Positions 34,660 through 42,701 of a stretch of DNA of 64,000 nucleotides are shown one piece after another; position 1 is the first letter of the stretch; each line of letters starts with the position of its first letter. This DNA is from G963663365 sp963663365. Lineage in GTDB: Bacteria > Hinthialibacterota > Hinthialibacteria > Hinthialibacterales > G963663365. Position numbers and translations under genes: made by a program. The stretch spans positions 310,001-374,000 of the forward strand of contig CAXXIH010000002.1 in assembly GCA_963663365.2 (NCBI GenBank), given 5' to 3'. Below the pieces are notes generated by a model. The model was not told where the DNA came from. It saw only the letters and a program-made list of their open reading frames with translations, and ran no database searches.

Positions 34660-36747
34660 GTGATTATGACCGGTATTTTATTGTTTGTTTTTTTCATCCA
34701 AACTCAAATCCCCGCCATTAGCATCGGTCCCGATGCGCTGGTTAACCTGGAAGGGCTTCCGCTCTTGAGAACCGGGACCTGGCTCACCGGAACCGATAGT
34801 CATGATGTAACCGGTGGAAACAACGATGGCTTCGACGCATTTTATTCTTATCTTTACCGGGACGGAGACGAATACGTTTTATATGAGGACCAAGGTCCGG
34901 GATGTGTTTACGTAATTCGGACTATAGGACACAAGGGAAATCTGAGAGTCTACACAGACGATTCCGGGAAAGCTGTTTATACAATTCCATTTCCCGATTT
35001 GAATAAAGGCAAGACCAGTCCATTCCTGTCTCCGCTTACCGCTTTTGAAGATGAATCACACGGATCATCATGGTGCTATGTGCCGATTCCTTACAACAAC
35101 TACTGTAAATTAACAGTTGATGAGATGGATAAGCCCCATTTTTTCAACATCTTTGCGCACAAATATGCGAAAGGCACACAAGTGGCCGCTTTTGATCCGA
35201 ATCTCCGCCTGGATGATGCCATGAAATGGTGGTCCGATCCGGCCCACCCGGCTTCGCTGCCCTCCGCTTCTCAAGAAACACCTAAAACCATCAGCATTCC
35301 TGCACATAAAAAAGAGACGCTTCTGGATTTGAAAGGCAGCGGGGCGATTACGGAATTCAAGATACGCTTTCCCAAAAGTTCGCCAATCGAATCCGCCGGA
35401 AACATCCACCTGCGTGGCTATTGGGATGGAGAAGTCTTTCCTCAGGTGTATTCACCTTTGAGCACATTCTTTGCGTTGGGATGCCCACGAGAGTTGGATG
35501 CCATCAAACACGGCGATCCTAAAAAACTCGAAAGCAAACTGTATATCGGCGGTGTGGTTCAACCTCAGAGTCTTTTGGTCGGACAAGACAACGATGGTTG
35601 GCTTTATTGCCATTTCCCGATGCCTTTTTGGAAATCAGCCCATCTCGAAGTCCTCAACCAATCGGATGAGGAAATTCAGATTGAATACGTCTTGAATGTT
35701 TCCGAAGAAACTTACCCCAAGCAGTCCGGTTATTTTCATGCCCTTTGGAGACAAGAAGCGCCTTTGCGGCCCGGCGAAGATTTCTGTGTGCTGGACACGT
35801 TCGGCCATGGGCATTATGTGGGCTGTGTCATAACATTTTCGAGCGTATATGGAGATTCGCCTTATAAGCAAAACGATTATATTCGCGGATTTCTTGAAGG
35901 TGATGCCCGGTTCTATATTGACGATAACCGTACGCCGCATGTCGCCAGCACAGGAACGGAAGAATACTTTAACTGGGGGTGGTATGACCTTTTACGGCAT
36001 GACAAAGTCTTTCAATATCCCATGCACGGGTACCCTGTTCATGTACTGGATGACCAAGATCACTCAGTGATGTACCGGTTTCATTTTACCGATGTTGTTC
36101 CCTATTACCGTTCATTCCGGTTCATGTTGGAGCATGGTCCTGTAGGACGGTGGCCGGGTAATTACTCGGCAACAGCTTTCTTTTATCAAAAAGAGACTTC
36201 CAGACTTGTTTTAACCGATGAGATTGACATCGGCGATTTGACCTCAGAAGAAGCTCATGGATATCTCTGCGAAGGAACGATCAATACAGATTTTTATTTG
36301 CTTCCCTATGAAGGGGGCTACCAATTGGCATTGAGCGACGATTCAGCAGAAGACCGGGAACATACGCTCAAAGATTTTGGACGTGTATGGGACAAATCCT
36401 GCACATTCACGGCTGAGATCGAGGCCAACAACAACGGCGTGAAACTCCGCCGGCGATCTTATTGCGGATTTGGGAGTGAAGGAGACTTAGAAGAAAACCG
36501 CACAAATCCGGTCTTAACCGCCCCACAGGCGGTAGAAGTCTTCATCGACGGTCAAAAAGCGGGTGAATGGACGATCCCATCCGGGCACGCGCGGCGTGCA
36601 TGGCGGGATACGGACTTCGAAATCCCAGCCGAATTCACAACGGGAAAGACAAGTATTTCAATTACATTGCGAGCGGCAAACAATACGTTGTGGGATGAAT
36701 ATACCTATTGGATTTATACCTATCGTTCGGAGCCTACGGCACAATAG
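34660..36747 (+). CDS. secreted DUF2961 / GH172 family glycosidase
   Basis: A 695-residue protein; the GTG at 34660 follows AGAGG by four bases and an ATG two codons later opens the same signal peptide (MTGILLFVFFIQTQIPAIS). DUF2961 features are clear: an early LPLLRTGTWLTGTDSH, then DGDEYVLYEDQGPGCVYVIR, and the hallmark GTEEYFNWGWY with likely catalytic Glu residues. A galactose-binding-like C-terminal part follows. GH172 members studied so far act on fructo- or arabinofuranosides and assemble as multimers resembling viral double jelly rolls. It is the first gene of a four-gene operon, 15 bp ahead of a sugar ABC permease, so it probably feeds that importer. Confidence 0.88.
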   Translation: MIMTGILLFVFFIQTQIPAISIGPDALVNLEGLPLLRTGTWLTGTDSHDVTGGNNDGFDAFYSYLYRDGDEYVLYEDQGPGCVYVIRTIGHKGNLRVYTDDSGKAVYTIPFPDLNKGKTSPFLSPLTAFEDESHGSSWCYVPIPYNNYCKLTVDEMDKPHFFNIFAHKYAKGTQVAAFDPNLRLDDAMKWWSDPAHPASLPSASQETPKTISIPAHKKETLLDLKGSGAITEFKIRFPKSSPIESAGNIHLRGYWDGEVFPQVYSPLSTFFALGCPRELDAIKHGDPKKLESKLYIGGVVQPQSLLVGQDNDGWLYCHFPMPFWKSAHLEVLNQSDEEIQIEYVLNVSEETYPKQSGYFHALWRQEAPLRPGEDFCVLDTFGHGHYVGCVITFSSVYGDSPYKQNDYIRGFLEGDARFYIDDNRTPHVASTGTEEYFNWGWYDLLRHDKVFQYPMHGYPVHVLDDQDHSVMYRFHFTDVVPYYRSFRFMLEHGPVGRWPGNYSATAFFYQKETSRLVLTDEIDIGDLTSEEAHGYLCEGTINTDFYLLPYEGGYQLALSDDSAEDREHTLKDFGRVWDKSCTFTAEIEANNNGVKLRRRSYCGFGSEGDLEENRTNPVLTAPQAVEVFIDGQKAGEWTIPSGHARRAWRDTDFEIPAEFTTGKTSISITLRAANNTLWDEYTYWIYTYRSEPTAQ

Positions 36748-36762
36748 GACGGGAGGTTATAG

Positions 36763-37752
36763 GTGAAAATACAGGAATTAGGTGTTATAGGCGTTCTGAT
36801 ACTCGAAGTTTTTATATTTTGGCTTATTTGCCCGGAAGTAACCAACCGGCAAACAGGTGTGGCGTACTCGAGTTTCCTGACAACAGAAAACCTCCTAAGT
36901 ATTGCTCACAATATTTCTACAGTGGGCATTGCAGCCGTCGGGGGCACTTTGGTAATTATCACCGCCGGAATCGATTTGTCTGTCGGTTCGGTAATTGCTT
37001 TAACGGTCGTCGTCACAGGATATTTTCTAACAGGTGGATATTCAATTTTCGTTGCGGGACTTGCAGCCTTTTTGGCCGGATCGTTAGCCGGCTTGGCCAA
37101 CGGGAGCATGATTGCGTTTCTAAGGCTTCCGCCCTTTATCGCCACGCTCGGGATGCTTTCGATTGCCCGGGGAATTGCATTTTGGATCACCGGTGGATTG
37201 ACTTTATCGCGCATTTTGGATGGCTCTCCAACAGCCAATTTTCTGGGTAACGGAAGAATCATCGGTATTCCTTTTCCGGTATTCGTAATGCTCGCTTCCG
37301 CTCTGGGGGGTGCATTGCTCCTAAACCGGACTGCGTTAGGACGGTGGATTGTTGGGCTTGGCGGCAATGAGGAAGCCGCGCGTCTATCCGGAGTGGGTAT
37401 ACAGTGGCTCAAGGTTTTCGTGTACACATTATCCGGTAGCACGGCCGCAGTTGCCGGGATACTTTATGCCTGCCGGTTCGGTTACGCATCTTCAACAGCG
37501 GGAAGGTCCTATGAATTAGAGGTCATCGCGGCGATTGTGATTGGCGGCACCAGTTTGAGCGGAGGACGTGGAACAATAATCGGCTCGCTGGTTGGAGCGG
37601 CCATTATGGGGTGCCTGCGTACAGGATTGGTCACCTACGGCGTTATGGACCAGTTTATCGAGTTGGCCATCGGCTCGGTAATTATTGTCGCCGTACTAAT
37701 GGATATTGCCCAGGAGCGTTTTGCCTTGCATTCGCGGCGAGCCCAGAATTAA
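36763..37752 (+). CDS. sugar ABC transporter permease (RbsC/BPD_transp_2 family)
   Basis: A 329-residue membrane protein with about ten helices, starting at GTG with GGGAGG seven bases before. The family signatures ITAGIDLSVGSVIALT and the late ALGRWIVGLGGNEEAARLSG coupling loop, together with GGTSLSGGRGTIIGSLVGA, identify the ribose-type carbohydrate permease group. It should pair with a homodimeric partner and a fused double ATPase of the RbsA type, but no ATPase gene is present here. It lies between the GH172 enzyme and the substrate-binding protein, so an oligosaccharide breakdown product is the likely cargo. Confidence 0.92.
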   Translation: MKIQELGVIGVLILEVFIFWLICPEVTNRQTGVAYSSFLTTENLLSIAHNISTVGIAAVGGTLVIITAGIDLSVGSVIALTVVVTGYFLTGGYSIFVAGLAAFLAGSLAGLANGSMIAFLRLPPFIATLGMLSIARGIAFWITGGLTLSRILDGSPTANFLGNGRIIGIPFPVFVMLASALGGALLLNRTALGRWIVGLGGNEEAARLSGVGIQWLKVFVYTLSGSTAAVAGILYACRFGYASSTAGRSYELEVIAAIVIGGTSLSGGRGTIIGSLVGAAIMGCLRTGLVTYGVMDQFIELAIGSVIIVAVLMDIAQERFALHSRRAQN

Positions 37753-37839
37753 TTTTTATTTCGAAAATAGACATTTACACCGCAGCAAAAGTAGTGCAAT
37801 AATCCCATTGGTATTGAGAGCAGGAAAGGAGACCGTACC

Positions 37840-38841
37840 GTGGGACGCTATTTGCGCTATTCGTTTTTACTTGTATTTCTTGGGCTGCTTACGCAGTGTG
37901 GTGGACAAGAGGGGGCGGAAAGTACAGCAGAAGGGCCGCAACCTCATAAATACGTTTTGGCATTTATTCCAAAATTATTGGACAACCCCGTCTTTCCTTT
38001 GGCTAAATATGGAGCGGAAAAAGCAGCAAAAGAACTAGAGGCGACCTATGGTCCTATCGAAATTCTTTGGGTGGCCCCAACTGAAGCCGATGCCGCTAAA
38101 CAAGTAGAAATCATCCAAGGATTGGTTAACCGGCGAGTGGATGGAATAGCCGTCTCCTGTAATAATCCGGACGCCCTGCGCCCCGCCATCGACGCGGCGA
38201 TCGATGCGGGAATCCCAACCATGACTTTCGATTCCGACTCACCGAATTCCAAACGGATCACTTATTACGGGACCAACGATTTGGAATGTGGAGCGGTTTT
38301 GGCGGAATATCTTCATAATGCACTGGGTGGCAAAGGAACTTATGTCATCCTGACCGGAGTTCCGGGCGCCTACAATCTGGAGACCCGCATCCAAGGACTT
38401 AAAAACAAGCTGGTAGAGATGAACAGCGAACTGGAATTAATTCAGACCGTTTATTGCAATGACGATGTGGCAAAATCCATCGAACTGGTTGAACAAGTTA
38501 TGCGGGCTCACCCGGATTTGGGCGGTTGGGCAATGGTCGGCGGGTGGCCGCTGCAAACCGATAACGCGCTTAAGGCAATTGATCCTCCGGGCAGCTGTAA
38601 GGTTGTTTCCGTGGATACATTGCCCGCCATGTGGCAGTACATCGAACAAGGCTATGTGGATGCCCTGGCCGGCCAGAAGTTCTACCACTGGGGTGCGGAA
38701 AGCGTCAATATCCTAATGGAGAGTATCGTAAACCATAAAGAATTTCCGCAGTACTCATGGTCCGGGATGGATGTCGTAACGAAGGAAAATCTTGATGCAT
38801 ATAAAGAACAATGGCGTGAGTGGTTTGATGACAAAATGTAG
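37840..38841 (+). CDS. sugar ABC transporter substrate-binding lipoprotein (RbsB-like)
   Basis: A 333-residue periplasmic-binding protein with a lipoprotein signal (YSFLLVFLGLLTQC, lipobox LTQC) and a GTG start eight bases after AAGGAG. Two-lobe PBP type 1 features include KQVEIIQGLVNRRVDGIAVS, the sugar-contact region GIPTMTFDSDSPNS and the hinge segment TYVILTGVPGAYN. Lipid anchoring would hold it at a membrane. It follows the permease by 87 bp and precedes a TIM-barrel isomerase by 13 bp. The likely ligand is a monosaccharide or small polyol; identity cannot be read from the sequence. Confidence 0.92.
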   Translation: MGRYLRYSFLLVFLGLLTQCGGQEGAESTAEGPQPHKYVLAFIPKLLDNPVFPLAKYGAEKAAKELEATYGPIEILWVAPTEADAAKQVEIIQGLVNRRVDGIAVSCNNPDALRPAIDAAIDAGIPTMTFDSDSPNSKRITYYGTNDLECGAVLAEYLHNALGGKGTYVILTGVPGAYNLETRIQGLKNKLVEMNSELELIQTVYCNDDVAKSIELVEQVMRAHPDLGGWAMVGGWPLQTDNALKAIDPPGSCKVVSVDTLPAMWQYIEQGYVDALAGQKFYHWGAESVNILMESIVNHKEFPQYSWSGMDVVTKENLDAYKEQWREWFDDKM

Positions 38842-38854
38842 TATGGAGGAGTAA

Positions 38855-39625
38855 ATGAGCGCGAATAAAGAATACCTAAGACGAAATCAAAATGACGCCA
38901 CCTATGGCGGCCGCCGAATGGGTGTTGCCAGTTACACGTATCGCAATTTTTCTCTGCAAGACACTTTTCAGGAACTTAAAAGCCTCGGCTTGAGCCGGAT
39001 CGAAATCTATCCCGATCACTGCGCCGACTTTAACGAGAAGGGTGATCCGGCTGTCATGAAAAAGATGCTTGCCGACGCCGAAATGGAATGCGTCGGATAC
39101 GGGCTTGTTTTTTTTAATTCTGATGAAGCCTATTGCGAAAGCTTCTTCAAGTTCGCGAAAGAGATGAATCTGGAATATCTTTCGGCCGATCCTGAACCGG
39201 AAAGTTTTCCGATTCTCGACCGGTTGGTGAAGAAATACAACGTTAAGGTTGTTGTCCACAATCACGGTCCGGGCGCACGCTACGACAAACTTGAGGATGT
39301 CAGAAGCGCAATAAAAGACCGTGACGAACGTATTGGCGCATGCGTCGACACGGGCCATTTCATACGCTCGGGCGAGGATCCTTCGGAAGTGATTCGCCAA
39401 CTGAATACCCGTGTGCTGGCAGTACATATCAAGGATGTGGCCGACAACAACGCCGATGCGCCCGCTGGGACCGGCAGTTTGAACGTTTATGAAGTGCTTA
39501 AGGCTCTGAATGAAATCGGTTTCACAGGGCATATGGGTATCGAGTACGAAAGCGAACCTGAGAATCCTTCAGTCGGTGTTGCGGAAGGACTCGCGGTCGT
39601 CAAGGCCTGCATGAAACTATTGTAA
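38855..39625 (+). CDS. sugar phosphate isomerase/epimerase (xylose isomerase-like TIM barrel)
   Basis: A 256-residue cytoplasmic TIM-barrel protein with GGAGG a few bases before the ATG. The AP endonuclease 2/xylose isomerase-like fold is seen in GLSRIEIYPDHCADFNEKG, VKVVVHNHGPGARYDKLED, GACVDTGHFIRSGEDP, VLAVHIKDV and GHMGIEYESEPE, whose Glu, Asp and His residues would bind the divalent metal. Such enzymes isomerise or epimerise keto and aldo sugars or inositol derivatives. As the last gene of the GH172-permease-binding protein set, it probably takes the imported sugar into central metabolism. Confidence 0.87.
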   Translation: MSANKEYLRRNQNDATYGGRRMGVASYTYRNFSLQDTFQELKSLGLSRIEIYPDHCADFNEKGDPAVMKKMLADAEMECVGYGLVFFNSDEAYCESFFKFAKEMNLEYLSADPEPESFPILDRLVKKYNVKVVVHNHGPGARYDKLEDVRSAIKDRDERIGACVDTGHFIRSGEDPSEVIRQLNTRVLAVHIKDVADNNADAPAGTGSLNVYEVLKALNEIGFTGHMGIEYESEPENPSVGVAEGLAVVKACMKLL

Positions 39626-39720
39626 GATTTAGCTACTACGAAGAAGTGTCCCGGACAGCAAGAGAGTCTATTGGACTTGCTTTGCCATCGTCGTTCGTAA
39701 GTCAGATTGTCTTACCGTGA

Positions 39721-41814
39721 TTACTTCGAATCGTCAGTAACCGACAGACTATCAGATAGCCACGAGCTGAGTGTTTGGTCACGGGTCATACACGGCCAGT
39801 CATCGGTGCGAAAGGGAATGGCAGGCAGTTCCTCTGAATTATAGAGATTGCATACGGGGTTGCTTGCCCATGCATAACGCACAGCCACAGGATCCAGAAC
39901 TTTATCGTTCCATACCAATACGGAATCTCCTTCGATTTTGGCATTGGCCCAAACAAACTTCCGATCTTTCCCGGCAACTGCAAATCCTCTTAGTTCCGGA
40001 CCATCTTTGACCATGAGACCTCCGCCAACATTGGTAAATTGGAGCCGAATAGCGTGCCCCTGAATTGTATGTCCGGTAACCTTGGGGCCTGAGTAGATAA
40101 TGTCTTCGCCATAGGCAACGTGGCGAGCTGCGAGCGCAAGACGCTTGCCGACATCCTGTTTATTCCGAGGATGAACGTCATTCGCTACGCCTAAATCAAT
40201 AGCCACAGCCATGCCGGTATCGTTCAATGATAAGGCCATGGCCTGGGCTTCGCGCAGTTCCGCCCAGGCATCATCGCCTGGTTGGTCCTTTACCGGCAAG
40301 TAATTGGCAAGCTGTACAAAAATAAAGGGGAGATCTTCCTCATGCCAATGGGATCGCCAGTCTTGAATTAACGCCTGAAATAGAGAGCGATAAGCATAGG
40401 CTCGTTTCACATTCCCTTCGCCTTGATACCAAATTACACCCCGGATCGGAAATTGTGTGAGCGGAGCGATCATGGCATTAAAGTGACTTGACGGGTAATT
40501 GTGATTATCGGGATGAAGCAAAGGAGCGCGCGGCAGTGATGGAAAATCCTTCATGGAGAATCCAACTTTGCATTTCCATTCGCCAGGGAGCGGTATTTCA
40601 GTTTCGCGGCTGCTACCGCAACGAATCCAGAATTCGTCAGCGCCTCCCAATAAGCCACCACGCCCGCCCATATCAAAGACTCGGACCGCTATCACATTAC
40701 CACCTTGGCGCACAATGCCAGGAGGAATCCTAAAGCCGGAAGCAGGTTGTGGGCTTGCAGTCCAATTCACGATCTCCACACCGTTAAACCATGCTCGGAG
40801 CCGGTCATTTACTACCCCGAAATGAACGTAGACATCTTTGTCCTTCCACGATTGCGGCAATATGATTTCTTTACGAAACCACATCAGTCCATCAAGATCG
40901 GGATGGCCGGCGTCTTCCCAATAACCCGGGAGGGTCATGGTTTGCCAGATTGAATCGTCGTGGTCCGGCATGGACCAAACCGGCTTTCCTTCTCGATACC
41001 CTTTGTCCGAGTCGTCCAGTTTCCGTTTCCACGCAGCAAAGTCACGATCAAAGCCATCTCGTATTCGGTCAATGGTTTCAGGATGCTGCCGGATAACATC
41101 CAAGAACTCAGCGAGGTCAGGAACCGTGCGAAGACCTTTTTCACTGGTCCAAGCCTCGGCCATCGTTCCTCCGTACGAGCTATTGATCAAACCAATGGGA
41201 ACATTCAAATGCCTATGGATATCGCGACCGAAAAAATATCCAACGGCTGAGAATGGACGTATTGTCTCCTCAGTACACACAGTCCAGCCATTGGTATCAA
41301 CATCTTTCAAGGGTGTTTTGCTTCCCCGCCGACTCACCGTAAGAAGACGAAGGTTCGGCCAGTCGGCTTGCGCAGTTTCAACAGCTGCATTATCCACCTG
41401 CATCGAGCCCACGTTCACCGGCCAAGCCATATTGGATTGACCAGAACAAAGCCAAACATCGCCGATAAGAACATCTTGAAAAGTTCGCGTTTCATTTTCT
41501 GAAGAAACTACCAGTGAATGCGGTCCACCGGCTTGCAGCGCAGGCAGACGAATTTTCCACGTTCCATCATCCAACACCTTTGTATTGTAGTCATTTTGCC
41601 CTAGCCGGATGTTTAACTCACTTCCCGGAACTCCCCCCCCCCAAACATTCACTGGCCGGTCTCTTTGGATCACCATGTGATCTGAAAAGATGGAGGATAC
41701 TTCTAATCTAGCATTCGTTCCGTTTTCACAATCTTCTGACAAACCGGAAGATGCCATTGAAATCAAGCAGAGCAGAATTGATATTGGGAGGCGAAGCAGA
41801 TGGAAAGGTTTCAT
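39721..41814 (-). CDS. secreted sialate O-acetylesterase-like SGNH hydrolase
   Basis: A 697-residue exported protein (signal LLRLPISILLCLISMASSG). The SGNH block GDVWLCSGQSNMAWP holds the nucleophile Ser, and a late DVHPRNKQDVGKRLA holds the Asp-x-x-His pair. Between them lies an inserted beta-sandwich (about residues 280-400; WYWEDAG-type GH2-like sugar-binding segment). The family removes O-acetyl groups from sialic acids or plant polysaccharides such as xylan. It begins only 6 bp after the stop of prepilin copy 2 in the same direction. A tract of ten G on the coding strand lies near residue 60. Confidence 0.88.
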   Translation of the reverse strand: MKPFHLLRLPISILLCLISMASSGLSEDCENGTNARLEVSSIFSDHMVIQRDRPVNVWGGGVPGSELNIRLGQNDYNTKVLDDGTWKIRLPALQAGGPHSLVVSSENETRTFQDVLIGDVWLCSGQSNMAWPVNVGSMQVDNAAVETAQADWPNLRLLTVSRRGSKTPLKDVDTNGWTVCTEETIRPFSAVGYFFGRDIHRHLNVPIGLINSSYGGTMAEAWTSEKGLRTVPDLAEFLDVIRQHPETIDRIRDGFDRDFAAWKRKLDDSDKGYREGKPVWSMPDHDDSIWQTMTLPGYWEDAGHPDLDGLMWFRKEIILPQSWKDKDVYVHFGVVNDRLRAWFNGVEIVNWTASPQPASGFRIPPGIVRQGGNVIAVRVFDMGGRGGLLGGADEFWIRCGSSRETEIPLPGEWKCKVGFSMKDFPSLPRAPLLHPDNHNYPSSHFNAMIAPLTQFPIRGVIWYQGEGNVKRAYAYRSLFQALIQDWRSHWHEEDLPFIFVQLANYLPVKDQPGDDAWAELREAQAMALSLNDTGMAVAIDLGVANDVHPRNKQDVGKRLALAARHVAYGEDIIYSGPKVTGHTIQGHAIRLQFTNVGGGLMVKDGPELRGFAVAGKDRKFVWANAKIEGDSVLVWNDKVLDPVAVRYAWASNPVCNLYNSEELPAIPFRTDDWPCMTRDQTLSSWLSDSLSVTDDSK
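41633..41642. repeat. C10/G10 homopolymer tract inside the esterase gene
   Basis: Ten consecutive C on the plus strand encode the glycines of VWGGGVPG in the esterase on the minus strand. The frame is intact as given. Where comparable esterases often read VWGWA, this one has Gly-Gly, so length change of the tract may have altered local sequence. Slippage here would switch the gene off. Confidence 0.6.
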
Positions 41815-41820
41815 TAGTAC

Positions 41821-42447
41821 TCAAGGTTGACCATCACGGCCAATGTAAGTCTCACCAAGGATGCCAATATTTGAAACGATAATATCCCCCGCGCTCCTGA
41901 GGCCATTGGAGGCCTTGTATGCCATTTCGCGATATAAGCGGCCCGGCGAAGGATAATGCCAACGGTCAGGGCCGGGACTCTTGGCCAGCCATTCCGCATC
42001 AGGATGCCAATCGCCACCATTTATATATTTGCGGTCACCACGAACATTGCGGTAGTGATACAGCCCTAATGGGAAAAAGCGTCCGGCGGCTCCCGTGCTA
42101 TCCGGATTCTCTATGGGAACAAAGGGATCATAAAGAAAAGTCGCCATATATGCGATTGGAGTTGTGAGCTGTTGCCATACACGATCCCCCATAAAGTCCG
42201 CTCCCATCTCAGCCTCCAACTCGGCGGGGCCAGCCATATAAACATTATAATCCAAGCGGTACATCTCCATGGCGGATTTGACCGCATCCATATCGGCAAG
42301 GGCGCGGGCCGCCTTGGCACGTATTTGGGCATTCATAAAGTTGGGAACCGCGATGGCCGCCAGGATACCGATTATTGCTACAACAATCAGCAACTCAATC
42401 AATGTAAAGCCACATTTTCCCACACTGATATCCTCGTTGCCATTCAT
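41821..42447 (-). CDS. prepilin-type N-terminal cleavage/methylation protein, copy 2
   Basis: A 208-residue pseudopilin. The cleavage site is KCG|FTLIELLIVVAIIGIL, followed by the methylated-pilin helix (AAIAVPNFMNAQIRAKAARA). The ATG at 42447 gives a 13-residue leader; a GTG at 42423 with CGAGG eight bases before would give a shorter, more typical leader. The C-terminal half contains SPGPDRWH and SNGLRSAGDIIV, matching the corresponding motifs of copy 1 and recalling GspG. Its stop lies 6 bp before the esterase start, so the two are probably co-transcribed. No assembly genes are close by. Confidence 0.88.
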   Translation of the reverse strand: MNGNEDISVGKCGFTLIELLIVVAIIGILAAIAVPNFMNAQIRAKAARALADMDAVKSAMEMYRLDYNVYMAGPAELEAEMGADFMGDRVWQQLTTPIAYMATFLYDPFVPIENPDSTGAAGRFFPLGLYHYRNVRGDRKYINGGDWHPDAEWLAKSPGPDRWHYPSPGRLYREMAYKASNGLRSAGDIIVSNIGILGETYIGRDGQP

Positions 42448-42612
42448 CTCTACTTATTTATCGCCGTTGCCTTAGCCTCAAATAAGTCAACAATAAAGAT
42501 CATAGGGCAGACGAAAAATATCCTACTCCAACCGTAATAGAATAGCAATCAATTTGAAGATCACTGCTTATACTTCCCAAGGGATTGACCACAAACCTCA
42601 TGTCACCCTTTC

Positions 42613-42641
42613 TTGACTTCGCCGCCGAATTCTGATTTGAT
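42613..42641 (+). promoter_or_regulatory. candidate promoter for the beta-helix gene
   Basis: TTGACT (42613-42618) and TTTGAT (42636-42641) are separated by 17 bp and lie 60 bp before the ATG at 42702. The -35 is near consensus; the -10 is only 4 of 6. Confidence 0.3.
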
Positions 42642-42701
42642 GATTCAGCGCAGAGTGGCTAACCGGTGCGTCTATAAAATTGGCTCTGCAAGGAATATGC
42701 G

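Noticed and set aside
36906..37442. 178-codon open frame on the minus strand
   Set aside because: It lies entirely inside the ABC permease gene, has no ribosome site and its composition mirrors the membrane gene opposite.
38876..39532. 218-codon open frame on the minus strand
   Set aside because: It is antisense to the well-supported TIM-barrel isomerase and shows no domain.
42448..42701. Promoter for prepilin copy 2 from a TTGACT on the minus strand
   Set aside because: The nearest -10-like hexamer is about 24 bp away, too far for a standard promoter.
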